Assembly (NCBI GenBank): GCA_030627625.1
Contig: DAOURR010000096.1
Coordinates: 1-5,811, forward strand
Origin: UBA3103 sp002365855
Lineage (GTDB): Bacteria; Bacillota; Desulfotomaculia; Desulfotomaculales; Pelotomaculaceae
Reading direction: 5' to 3'
DNA length: 5,811 bases
The stretch's first letter is position 1, and every line of letters begins with the position of its first letter. The position numbers and the translations under genes were made by a program. Under the pieces are notes generated by a model. The model had not been told where the DNA came from and ran no database searches. It saw nothing but the letters and a program-made list of their open reading frames with translations. Shown here piece by piece: positions 1-5,811 of this stretch.

Positions 1-34
1 CTATCTCAAAAGCAAGCTCGATGAAGCTGCTTAA
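1..34 (+). CDS. Possible C-terminal end of an upstream gene (partial)
   Basis: The frame beginning at base 2 reads YLKSKLDEAA and stops at TAA 32-34. The charged, helix-like ending is what one often sees at the C-terminus of a real protein, and it lies on the same strand and close to the next gene. Ten residues are too few to name a family. A second frame (from base 3 to TAG 63-65) is also open, so the choice of frame is a judgement and not proven. Confidence 0.35.
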   Translation, partial: YLKSKLDEAA

Positions 35-42
35 TACAAATA

Positions 43-82
43 AACACGGGAAGGAGAAAACTTAGATTCTTAAATCCGTGTT
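43..82 (+). promoter_or_regulatory. Leader inverted repeat upstream of the membrane-protein gene
   Basis: AACACGG (43-49) is the exact reverse complement of CCGTGTT (76-82), and an inner AGAA (55-58) can pair with TTCT (67-70). The result would be an imperfect two-part hairpin. It encloses a Shine-Dalgarno-like AAGGAG (51-56) that has no usable start codon after it. No clear T-run follows, so it is not a convincing terminator. It could be an RNA leader structure, a processing site, or chance. The TTGACA at 84-89 looks like a -35 box but has no -10 box at the right distance. Confidence 0.25.
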
Positions 83-107
83 CTTGACATGGGGAGCATC
101 ATAAACA

Positions 108-1643
108 ATGCAGGAATATCTGGTCATGCAACTAGTCATATTATTGCTTATGAGCCTTGTTCTTGTCGCTAGTCACAGCTTCTTCAAAAGCAGAATCTAC
201 TTGCGTACCAGAACCGTTTTTTCGACGATAGGTGTGTCCTTTATCTTGGGGGCATTCTTCCCCTGGGTGCTTTCCACTTTTACCTTGTCCATGGCGTTGC
301 TTATATACCTCGGCATAATCACTCTTTTTGCTTTTGCGTTTAGTTACTGCGACCTTAAAATTACTGCGCGCGGTTCTGCCAATCCGGTAATGACAACGCA
401 ACCGGAAAACGAAATAACAGGGCCTGCTCCCGCCGCCACTTCTACCGCCTTTGAATTTAACGAAGAAATCGCCTTAACTGAGGCCTGTGCTACTCTTGAC
501 TGTACTGCAGTTGCTGCAGAGGCGGAGAATAATATGGCGTCCGGCATCCCTAATACAGGTTCAACATCCCTGGTTGTATCTCATACTGCTCATGCCGGAC
601 AGATCATTCCTGCAGACGAACTTTCCGGTACTATGTCCGAAGCAGATCCGGCTTCGGACGAAACCCAACCTGATCAGAAAACCGTGCACGGAGGGGATAT
701 TTGCAGAAACAGCGCTGTTCCCGGTGGTGCACATTTACAGAGTACCCAGGACATTTTTGTAGAGTTTTCGCTTCCCGTATCTGAAAACACCCCGGAAGCA
801 GGTTGGCGGAAAGAAACCCTTGAGCCTGCCAAAGCAGTCTCTGCTGCTGCAGGTGTGACAGGAAAATATGGATTGACACCCGGCCAAGGCGATGTAGTGG
901 GCGATGCGCAGGAAGCTTCTCAACGGGGTACTCTGGAAGGAAATGAATTTATAGAAGATAAATTGTTGCCCTCATTGGAGGCCGCCGAAGAACATTTTGA
1001 AAGGTGTGATCTGCCCGCGATGGAACTATCACCGGAAACGAACGAAATAATTCCCGCTAAAAAAACATCTGCCGCGGGGCATGCACCAATGGACGACTTC
1101 AATAACTCTGATAAAAACATTTACACATCGCTGGCAGAAGGGCTGCCTCCCGGTGCAGGACCTGCTTACACAGGTAAATTGTCCGAGGAGCTTACCAAAG
1201 GCCGCACTGCTGTCGGAAACAGTAAGCCTGCTGCAAAACCGGTGTTGCCTCCGCAAACCATCAACGACAACATTTCTGCCGGTTTTGCGGCTAAAGCAAG
1301 TGGCGACATGGCCACTGCGCTGGTCAGTTTTATTAATGCTTTCAGACTTAATCAGGAACCTCATGCAGCTGTGGCTCTTGCTGTGGAAATAAGCAACATT
1401 TACCAGGAACTGGGTCATTATCCCCAGGCAAAGCTGTTTATTAAGTCACTTCTTGAGCAGGAGCATTTAAATGTCACCCCTTTGCGGCAACAGCTTGAAT
1501 ACCGTTTACTGTATCTTGACACCTTGAACAAACTATTAGAAGTTGCCAACATGCCAAACGCTCCTTATTCCAAGGTGCCTAATTTAGTTAAAATAAAAGC
1601 AAATATTGACACTACCAAAAGAAATAACCAAGGGGGTATTTAA
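108..1643 (+). CDS. Membrane protein with long disordered region and C-terminal TPR-like helices
   Basis: This 511-residue protein belongs to no family I can name. Three hydrophobic segments are visible at about residues 5-25, 36-56 and 58-80. Residues about 85-385 are rich in Ala, Pro, Glu, Thr, Ser and Gly, lack predicted helix-like patterning and are probably disordered. Residues about 386-480 form paired amphipathic helices; AGFAAKASGDMATALVSFI followed by a second set around YQELGHYPQAKLFI resembles tetratricopeptide repeats, a protein-protein docking fold. The chosen ATG has GGGGAG at 91-96, eleven bases upstream; ATG 126 (residue 7) is an alternative start preceded by AGGA. An in-frame TAA at 102-104 rules out an earlier start. 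The next gene begins directly after the stop codon, so the two are almost certainly cotranscribed and translationally coupled. I infer a membrane-anchored scaffold that works with the PRC-barrel and VanW proteins downstream; no enzymatic motif is seen. Confidence 0.85.
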   Translation: MQEYLVMQLVILLLMSLVLVASHSFFKSRIYLRTRTVFSTIGVSFILGAFFPWVLSTFTLSMALLIYLGIITLFAFAFSYCDLKITARGSANPVMTTQPENEITGPAPAATSTAFEFNEEIALTEACATLDCTAVAAEAENNMASGIPNTGSTSLVVSHTAHAGQIIPADELSGTMSEADPASDETQPDQKTVHGGDICRNSAVPGGAHLQSTQDIFVEFSLPVSENTPEAGWRKETLEPAKAVSAAAGVTGKYGLTPGQGDVVGDAQEASQRGTLEGNEFIEDKLLPSLEAAEEHFERCDLPAMELSPETNEIIPAKKTSAAGHAPMDDFNNSDKNIYTSLAEGLPPGAGPAYTGKLSEELTKGRTAVGNSKPAAKPVLPPQTINDNISAGFAAKASGDMATALVSFINAFRLNQEPHAAVALAVEISNIYQELGHYPQAKLFIKSLLEQEHLNVTPLRQQLEYRLLYLDTLNKLLEVANMPNAPYSKVPNLVKIKANIDTTKRNNQGGI

Positions 1644-1646
1644 TTG
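1631..1646 (+). promoter_or_regulatory. Ribosome binding site fixing the TTG start at 1644
   Basis: AGGGGG at 1631-1636 lies seven bases before TTG 1644-1646. The TTG directly follows the TAA (1641-1643) of the previous gene. The strong site and good spacing support the TTG as a true start and suggest coupled translation. Confidence 0.7.
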
Positions 1647-2075
1647 AAAAGCAGCCAGCAGATTCTAGGATTACCGGTTATGAGCATCGAAGAAGGGCTC
1701 CAAATCGGGGAGGCAAATCATCTGGTTCTGAACCAGCGTGGCACCGTTGATTTTGTCATGATAAAAGACAAAACGTGGTATCTCGGTTTAAAAACCATAC
1801 CTTTCAACACAGTGCAGGGCTTCGGTGAAAATGCCCTGACCGTTGCTGTAAGTTCAGTTCTTATTCCGGCACAAGACAACAGCCAGGCAGTTGAATTGCT
1901 TAAAAAGGGCTTCTATTTGAACGGTCTGAAAGTGATCTCCAACAAGGGTAAAATCCTGGGTGTCATAAGTGAATACTACTTTGAAGAAAACACAGGGAAT
2001 ATCACAGGATGCCAAATAATTCTCAAAGGCAGCGAGAGCCCGGCCGGCGTAATTTCCAGACAGAGTATATCCTGA
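1644..2075 (+). CDS. PRC-barrel domain protein, N-terminal part (frame-broken)
   Basis: The product as read is 143 residues. Residues about 7-70 form a first PRC-barrel: LGLPVMSIEEGLQIGEANHL, then a strand pattern ending in IPFNTVQGFGENALTV. A second copy starts near residue 91 with NGLKVISNKGKILGVISEYY and TGNITGCQI. PRC-barrels are small all-beta modules first described in the photosynthetic reaction centre H subunit and the RimM protein; in Firmicutes, two-repeat versions are common and poorly characterised. The second barrel is cut off. After GCQI the frame runs only about 20 unrelated residues to TGA 2073-2075, while the expected remainder (GRRNFQTEYILTFG) appears in the -1 frame from about 2042. 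I therefore read 1644-2446 as one gene of about 267 codons carrying a one-base frame break near 2016-2041. A sequencing error, a true mutation, or recoding are all possible. Confidence 0.8.
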   Translation: MKSSQQILGLPVMSIEEGLQIGEANHLVLNQRGTVDFVMIKDKTWYLGLKTIPFNTVQGFGENALTVAVSSVLIPAQDNSQAVELLKKGFYLNGLKVISNKGKILGVISEYYFEENTGNITGCQIILKGSESPAGVISRQSIS

Positions 2076-2446
2076 CTTTCGGTCTTGATTACCTGGTGGT
2101 TGAGGACGGCGTTGAGGGCAAGCTGGTATCTGAAATGGAAGTAGGCGTTGAAGCTACACCCACCGCTGAATATAGACCGGTAAAAACAGAAGAAACACCG
2201 GCTGCGCCCAAGACTCAGTCTGCACCGGCTGACGAACAGGACAACGACCAGCAGTCTGTCAAAGCTCTCAAACATTTTGAAGAGCAGCAGCGTCAGTACC
2301 TCTTGGGGAAAAGGTTGACCATGCACATCTTTGCCGAAAACGGCGATATTATAGCAGAAGAAGGCCAGACCATCACCGTTGAAATTATCGAGAAAGCCGT
2401 AGCTGCCAACAAATATGTCCAACTTACAATGAACGTACGTGAATAA
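2009..2446 (+). CDS. PRC-barrel protein, C-terminal part in the -1 frame
   Basis: This frame is open from 1985; the first ATG is 2009, giving 145 residues. Residues about 12-35 (GRRNFQTEYILTFG, then LDYLVVEDGV) complete the second PRC-barrel begun in the overlapping frame. Residues about 40-83 are a Pro/Ala/Glu/Gln-rich linker. Residues about 87-142 form a compact module with YLLGKRLTMHIFAENGDII, EEGQTITVEIIEKA and a closing VQLTMN. I recall this type of ending from other Firmicutes PRC-barrel proteins, where its job is unknown. The first 11 residues look like out-of-frame translation, so ATG 2009 is probably not a natural start, although AGGGA at 1994-1998 sits ten bases upstream and separate translation cannot be excluded. 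The stop lies six bases before the VanW start. Coding character is good throughout, so the C-terminal half has not decayed, which favours a recent break or an assembly error. Confidence 0.75.
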   Translation: MPNNSQRQREPGRRNFQTEYILTFGLDYLVVEDGVEGKLVSEMEVGVEATPTAEYRPVKTEETPAAPKTQSAPADEQDNDQQSVKALKHFEEQQRQYLLGKRLTMHIFAENGDIIAEEGQTITVEIIEKAVAANKYVQLTMNVRE

Positions 2447-2452
2447 AGCTAG

Positions 2453-3814
2453 ATGAAAATGATACCGCTCCTAAAAAATACCGTATTCCTTGCTTCCCTG
2501 CTGTTGGTTCAATCTGTTGTAGGAATTCTGGGAACTGCTATTGCCCTGGAAAACAAATACAATTACATAATACAGCAAGGTGTAAACGCAGCAGGCATTA
2601 AGGTTGGTGGCCTAAGTACGGTTGAAGCTGCTGAAAAGCTTGAACGCAGCTTACCTTCCCCGGCCGAAAGCACTCTTAAGATTCAAGCCGGTGGTAAAAG
2701 TTACTCTTTTAAATTGTCTGATATTGACGGTAAGTATGATTACCACTCTACGGCTGTAACAGCTTTCAAGTACGGGAGAGACGATAAAGATGTTATTCAG
2801 TTGACGTCCTTGTTAAAGCTCAGGGCTGAGCCTGCTGACGTTCCCGCAAAAATCGTCTTTTCTGAGGACAAATTAGCAGCAATAATACAAACCCTCAAAA
2901 CTAAATGGGACAGCCCGCCTAAAAACGCCAATATCAGTTTGTCAAATGAAGAAGTAGAAATAACCGATGAAAAAGTCGGCTACAGACTTGATTTTGACAA
3001 GACTTTTGAACAGGTGCGGCTGGCTTTGTCCAATGGTAAGTTACAGTTGCAAGCGAGCGGCCAATGGCTGGAACCGGACGTAAAAGCTGCTGATTTAAGT
3101 ATTGTTGACGCGCTGCTAGCTGAGTACGTCACCATCTTTGACGAAAATGACAGGAACAGGTCCCACAATATCTCGCTGGCAAGCGCTGCCATCAGTGGCT
3201 CCCTGGTCAAGCCGGGGGAGACTTTTTCACTCAACCAGCGCCTTGGACCTCGCGGAGCGGAGAACGGCTATTTAAAGGCGCCTGTTTTTATCCAGTCACA
3301 ACTTGTCCTCGATTTCGGAGGCGGCATCTGCCAGGTGGCTAGCACCCTGTACAATGCTGCTCTTCTAGCCAACCTGGGCATTATAGAAAGATACTCCCAT
3401 CCTCTTCCGGTTAACTATGTGCCACCCGGTCGTGACGCCACCATTGCCGGAGATTATCTGGACCTGAAATTTCTGAACAACACTGGCGCCCCGGTTTACA
3501 TCTCCAGCAATATTGAAGGCGGAACGCTGACAATCAGCATATTTGGGGCAAAAATTACTGAAAATAGGGAAGTTCGCATTACTACTGAGAAATCGGTCAT
3601 ACAACCTAAGGTTGTGCGGAAACATGACTTAAGTTTGACGGAAGGTGAAACCAGGATGATAAACCAAGGCAAAACTGGGTACATGGTGAAAGTTTACCGG
3701 GAAGTAGTCGTGGGCGGGGAGATTAAAACCAGAACCTTGATTTCCAGCGATTATTTCGAGCCGAGTAACACAGTTCTTTTAGTCGGCCCAGAACCTGGAG
3801 AAACTGAAAAGTAA
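2453..3814 (+). CDS. VanW family protein with PG-binding and G5 domains
   Basis: The 453-residue product starts with a signal peptide or membrane anchor (Lys at 3 and 8, hydrophobic about 9-32), so it acts outside the membrane. Next is AAGIKVGGLSTVEAAEKLE (about 46-64), the usual opening of YoaR-type proteins, and a YoaR-like putative peptidoglycan-binding region to about 200. The VanW domain spans about 230-365 and carries NRSHNISLA, KPGETFSLN and the signature GGGICQVASTLYNAAL (289-304). A G5 domain (about 375-447) ends the protein; G5 domains are associated with binding N-acetylglucosamine-containing polymers. VanW is named from a vancomycin resistance cluster, but its biochemical role is not settled, and no vanHAX-type gene is present here, so resistance should not be inferred. 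ATG 2453 and ATG 2459 are both possible; neither has a good Shine-Dalgarno, which suggests coupling to the gene ending at 2446. Likely function: cell-wall binding or remodelling together with the two upstream proteins. Confidence 0.93.
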   Translation: MKMIPLLKNTVFLASLLLVQSVVGILGTAIALENKYNYIIQQGVNAAGIKVGGLSTVEAAEKLERSLPSPAESTLKIQAGGKSYSFKLSDIDGKYDYHSTAVTAFKYGRDDKDVIQLTSLLKLRAEPADVPAKIVFSEDKLAAIIQTLKTKWDSPPKNANISLSNEEVEITDEKVGYRLDFDKTFEQVRLALSNGKLQLQASGQWLEPDVKAADLSIVDALLAEYVTIFDENDRNRSHNISLASAAISGSLVKPGETFSLNQRLGPRGAENGYLKAPVFIQSQLVLDFGGGICQVASTLYNAALLANLGIIERYSHPLPVNYVPPGRDATIAGDYLDLKFLNNTGAPVYISSNIEGGTLTISIFGAKITENREVRITTEKSVIQPKVVRKHDLSLTEGETRMINQGKTGYMVKVYREVVVGGEIKTRTLISSDYFEPSNTVLLVGPEPGETEK

Positions 3815-3848
3815 AAGAGGCTGTTCACACAGCCTCTTATCATTGTTT
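3815..3848 (+). terminator. Rho-independent-like terminator after the VanW gene
   Basis: AAGAGGCTGT (3815-3824) pairs perfectly with ACAGCCTCTT (3829-3838) around a four-base TCAC loop. The stem begins at the base after the VanW stop codon. The following tract (TTATCATTGTTT) is T-rich but interrupted, so termination may be incomplete. It marks the likely end of the envelope operon. Confidence 0.7.
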
Positions 3849-3880
3849 AAATGGAAAAAAATTGGTTAGTTTAGTAAGGT

Positions 3881-3898
3881 GGAGGGGCGGGGATATTG
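3881..3898 (+). promoter_or_regulatory. Ribosome binding site fixing the TTG start at 3896
   Basis: GGAGGGG (3881-3887) is a strong Shine-Dalgarno about ten bases from TTG 3896-3898. The TTG immediately precedes RIFSIGDVHLS, the conserved first strand and metal motif of the phosphoesterase, so no later start is possible without losing the active site. Confidence 0.7.
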
Positions 3899-4636
3899 AG
3901 AATTTTTTCTATTGGGGACGTCCATCTTTCTTTCGTTAAACCTGTAGACACGGAGCATTGGGATAGTGTTGAGGCCAGCAAGCCGATGGATGTTTTCAGC
4001 GAAGTTTGGCGTGAGCACTACCGGAAGCTGTTTTATAACTGGGTTGATCTAGTGAGCGATAAGGATATTGTATTGTTAACCGGTGATATATCGTGGGCGA
4101 TGAGGCTTGGGGAGGCGCGTCACGATCTTGATTTCCTCGGCTTACTGCCGGGTACTATCGTCTGTATCCAGGGGAACCACGATTACTGGTGGCAGAGCGT
4201 CTCCAAGGTCCGGGCGGCGCTGCCGCCGAACATGAGGGTTATTCAGAACGACCATTTTTCAATAGGATCACTTGCAATATGTGGTACCAGGGGATGGTAC
4301 TGTCCCGGGGCGGAAGTCTTCAGGCAAGAGGACCTGAAGGTTTACCGGCGGGAGCTGGCCCGCATGGAAAATTCCTTGAAAAGTGCGAGCCCGGAAACGC
4401 AAGATATTATTGTAATGACTCATTTTATGCCAACAAACGACAGACACGAAAAGAACGAATTCATTGAGATGTTCCAGCGCTACGGTGTTAGCGCCGTTAT
4501 CTACAGCCACCTGCACGGCGAATCGACACGGTTGCGCCTGCCGGACTTTGCCTGGGGTATAAATTTTTATCTTACCAGCGCGGATTATTTGAACTTCACT
4601 CCCGCTGTAATTTTGGAAAATATAAGCATGATTTAA
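3896..4636 (+). CDS. Calcineurin-like metallophosphoesterase (COG1768-type)
   Basis: The 246-residue protein has the full set of metal-binding motifs of the calcineurin-like superfamily in order: GDVH (D8, H10), GDISWAM (D64), GNHD (93-96), THF (H176) and HLHGE (H205, H207). These residues normally hold two divalent metal ions and hydrolyse a phosphomono- or phosphodiester. The Trp-rich surroundings (SWAM, DYWWQ, TRGWY) and the length match the group of predicted phosphohydrolases known as COG1768, whose substrate is unknown to me. There is no signal peptide or membrane segment, so it should be cytoplasmic. It follows the terminator of the VanW operon, and no promoter with good consensus boxes is evident in 3839-3880. 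The frame is intact and full-length. Confidence 0.92.
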   Translation: MRIFSIGDVHLSFVKPVDTEHWDSVEASKPMDVFSEVWREHYRKLFYNWVDLVSDKDIVLLTGDISWAMRLGEARHDLDFLGLLPGTIVCIQGNHDYWWQSVSKVRAALPPNMRVIQNDHFSIGSLAICGTRGWYCPGAEVFRQEDLKVYRRELARMENSLKSASPETQDIIVMTHFMPTNDRHEKNEFIEMFQRYGVSAVIYSHLHGESTRLRLPDFAWGINFYLTSADYLNFTPAVILENISMI

Positions 4637-4666
4637 GTATTTTTCCTTGAAACAAGTGTGATATTT

Positions 4667-4685
4667 TGACGAGCGTGTCTCGTTA
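4667..4685 (+). promoter_or_regulatory. Small inverted repeat upstream of the HAD gene
   Basis: ACGAG (4669-4673) and CTCGT (4679-4683) are inverted around CGTGT; the pairing extends to seven pairs (4667-4673 with 4679-4685) if one G-T pair is allowed. It lies 18 bases before the ATG at 4703. It overlaps TTGACG (4666-4671) and TATATT (4684-4689), which resemble promoter boxes but are only 12 bases apart, too close for a normal sigma-A promoter. It could be an operator, a weak hairpin at the end of the previous transcript, or chance. Confidence 0.2.
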
Positions 4686-4702
4686 TATTAGAAAGGGCTA
4701 AT

Positions 4703-5332
4703 ATGAGAACTAGAGCTGTACTGTTTGATTTGGACGGAACCCTGGTTGATTCCCTCCCCCTGATCGTCAGGACCTACCGTCAAGTTTTTGCCGAGATGGG
4801 CATACCGTGGGGAAACGATGATGTGGTTAAAATGATCGGGCTGCCGTTGATTGAGATAGGCAGGCATTTTGCGCGAGAAGCGGCGGCTCATTTTGAAGAA
4901 AGGTACCAGTATTACTATCACCGGGACCTCGCTGTGTATACTAAATTATTTCCGGAAACCCTGGAAATGTTAGAACAGCTAAAAAAGCGCAGAATAAAGC
5001 TGGGCATAGTAACATCCAAAGGAAAGCCAGGCACTTTAAGAACAACCGCCTTCACCGGATTGGACCGTATAATGGACGTAATCGTTACGGCTCATGATGT
5101 TACCAGACATAAGCCTGATCCGGAACCCCTTTTGAAAGCCCTGAAGCATTTGGATATTAAACCTTTCCGTTCACTTTATGTGGGCGACAGCAGGTTTGAC
5201 ATCCTAACCGGCAGGAATGCAGGCGCCAGGACTCTTGGGGTTACCTGGGGACTGGGAAGCCGTGCCGAATTAGAGCGCCTGCTTCCGGACGGAATTATTG
5301 AACGTTGGGAAGACCTGGCAGGTTTCATGTAA
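4703..5332 (+). CDS. HAD-superfamily phosphatase, Gph/PpaX-like
   Basis: The 209-residue protein shows all four haloacid dehalogenase motifs: FDLDGTLVDS (nucleophile D9, acid/base D11), VTSK (T104/S105), the lysine in HKPDP (K137) and GDSRFD (D162, D166). The region between motif I and II (about 17-85) fits a helical C1 cap, as in phosphoglycolate phosphatase (Gph) and pyrophosphatase PpaX. These enzymes form an aspartyl-phosphate intermediate and need magnesium. The length fits this subgroup (about 210-220 residues). The substrate cannot be settled from sequence: no hprK or lgt neighbour, which often accompany ppaX, is present. The ATG is preceded by AAAGGG at 4692-4697, giving acceptable spacing. 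The gene starts 66 bases after the phosphoesterase, with no clear terminator between, so cotranscription is possible. Cytoplasmic. Confidence 0.92.
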   Translation: MRTRAVLFDLDGTLVDSLPLIVRTYRQVFAEMGIPWGNDDVVKMIGLPLIEIGRHFAREAAAHFEERYQYYYHRDLAVYTKLFPETLEMLEQLKKRRIKLGIVTSKGKPGTLRTTAFTGLDRIMDVIVTAHDVTRHKPDPEPLLKALKHLDIKPFRSLYVGDSRFDILTGRNAGARTLGVTWGLGSRAELERLLPDGIIERWEDLAGFM

Positions 5333-5352
5333 AAGGTTGCAATAAGTAAGCC

Positions 5353-5369
5353 GGGGGAAAATGGGTTTG
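5353..5369 (+). promoter_or_regulatory. Ribosome binding site that questions the DUF503 start
   Basis: GGGGG at 5353-5357 is only three bases from ATG 5361 but nine bases from an in-frame TTG at 5367-5369. The TTG start would give a protein beginning MIIGVLTIEL, which matches the usual N-terminus of the family better. The true start may therefore be 5367; the difference is two residues. Confidence 0.4.
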
Positions 5370-5648
5370 ATCATCGGCGTTTTAACTATAGAACTTTTCC
5401 TGGGAGAAGCACAATCACTTAAAGAAAAAAGGAAGATATTAAAAGGCCTGCTGGAACGGATTAAGAACCGCTTTAATGTTTCCGTGGCCGAGGTCGCCGG
5501 GCAGGATACCTGGCAAAGCTCAACGGTAGGGATATCCTTTGTAAGCTGCGAACAGGCGCATGTGCACAAGGTCTTTGCCTCTATCGTGAGGTTTATTGAG
5601 AGCCAGGGTACTGTGGTAATCACTGACTATCGGACTGAGCTTTTATAG
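5361..5648 (+). CDS. DUF503 / YlxP family protein
   Basis: The 95-residue product matches DUF503 over its whole length: GVLTIELFL at the start, the hallmark SLKEKRKILKGLLERIKNRF (about 19-38), NVSVAEVAGQDTWQ (39-52), and the closing IVRFIESQG. The family has a small ferredoxin-like alpha/beta fold; Bacillus YlxP is encoded in the nusA-infB region, but the molecular role is not established. Here the neighbour is a HAD phosphatase, not infB or rbfA. It begins 28 bases after that gene and is probably cotranscribed with it. The usual family residue between VAEV and DTW is intact apart from normal variation. Start choice is discussed under the ribosome binding site at 5353-5369. The protein is cytoplasmic. 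Confidence 0.92.
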   Translation: MGLIIGVLTIELFLGEAQSLKEKRKILKGLLERIKNRFNVSVAEVAGQDTWQSSTVGISFVSCEQAHVHKVFASIVRFIESQGTVVITDYRTELL

Positions 5649-5722
5649 GCGAGGCTTTGTATACATATAAACGGGACAAACATTCCTGGCGGCAGACCCG
5701 CGATTACCTGGCACGGTGATTG

Positions 5723-5811
5723 TCAAGAAAGTTGTCGCATTTTTTTAAACAAAGTTCCTTCAGACTCTTTAGTGGGATTCAGGGCAACCTGATCAATCCA
5801 GCTCCAGTCAC
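5723..5811 (-). CDS. Possible C-terminal end of a convergent gene (partial)
   Basis: On the - strand the frame entering at 5809 reads WSWIDQVALNPTKESEG, then TLFKKMRQLS, and stops at TGA 5725-5723. Two Trp residues, mixed charge and a basic ending resemble a real protein tail. The other two - strand frames have stops close to the edge, whereas one + strand frame is also open here but gives a less protein-like sequence. I do not recognise the family from 28 residues. If real, it converges with the DUF503 gene, with about 74 bases between the stop codons and no obvious bidirectional terminator. Confidence 0.4.
   Translation of the reverse strand, partial: DWSWIDQVALNPTKESEGTLFKKMRQLS

Noticed and set aside
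84..112. TTGACA at 84-89 as a promoter -35 box for the first gene
   Set aside because: No -10-like sequence lies 16-18 bases downstream; the position falls inside the start of the gene.
1985..2030. Programmed -1 slippery site, for example AGAAAAC at 1985-1991
   Set aside because: It does not follow X XXY YYZ in the zero frame, and slipping that early would remove the conserved TGNITGCQI stretch.
2453..3814. Vancomycin resistance function suggested by the VanW name
   Set aside because: VanW-domain proteins are widespread in Firmicutes outside resistance clusters, and no ligase, dehydrogenase or dipeptidase gene of the van type is present.
3851..3874. Tiny frame MEKNWLV between the terminator and the phosphoesterase
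   Set aside because: Seven codons with no ribosome binding site and no relation to a regulatory structure.
4647..4690. Promoter before the HAD gene from TTGAAA/TTGACG and TATATT
   Set aside because: Box spacing is 12 bases for TTGACG and over 30 for TTGAAA, neither of which fits a standard promoter.
5658..5665. 8-base palindrome TGTATACA
   Set aside because: Too short and isolated; expected by chance in AT-rich spacer DNA.
5639..5719. Short + strand frame after DUF503 reading LYTYKRDKHSWRQTRDYLAR from TTG 5657
   Set aside because: Only 20 residues, poor start spacing, and DUF503 already ends at its normal length, so it is not a needed extension. It could be a gene remnant but nothing supports that.

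Overview
The window reads as chromosomal DNA of a moderate-GC Gram-positive anaerobe of the Firmicutes/Clostridia type. A Peptococcaceae-like relative (Pelotomaculum/Desulfotomaculum group) is my best guess, from the gene content only: a VanW protein with a G5 domain, a two-repeat PRC-barrel protein, a COG1768-type phosphoesterase and a DUF503/YlxP protein. G-rich Shine-Dalgarno sites and two clear TTG starts fit this. No mobile element, CRISPR array, tRNA or rRNA gene was found.

Left block (about 1-3840), all on the + strand. A possible end of an upstream gene (stop at 32-34) is followed by a short leader with an inverted repeat. Then come a three-helix membrane protein with a very long disordered middle and a TPR-like end (108-1643), a PRC-barrel gene that begins directly after its stop codon (TTG at 1644), and a VanW/G5 envelope protein (2453-3814). 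A hairpin terminator at 3815-3838 closes the block. The genes are packed with 0 to 6 bases between them, so they look like one transcript serving the cell envelope. The PRC-barrel gene is split over two reading frames: 1644-2075 carries the first PRC barrel and the start of the second, while the rest of the second barrel and a C-terminal domain continue in the -1 frame to 2446. This broken or recoded gene is the most notable thing in the window.

Right block (3896-5648), also + strand. A calcineurin-like metallophosphoesterase (3896-4636), a HAD-superfamily phosphatase of the Gph/PpaX type (4703-5332) and a DUF503 protein (5361-5648) follow each other with short gaps. These look like housekeeping genes without an obvious shared pathway.

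Right edge. Positions 5649-5722 hold no gene I can support. From 5811 down to 5723 a reading frame on the - strand looks like the C-terminal tail of a convergent gene whose body lies outside the window.

I do not see strong evidence of a wholly new system. The best candidates for follow-up are the disordered TPR membrane protein with its PRC-barrel and VanW partners, and the frame break.
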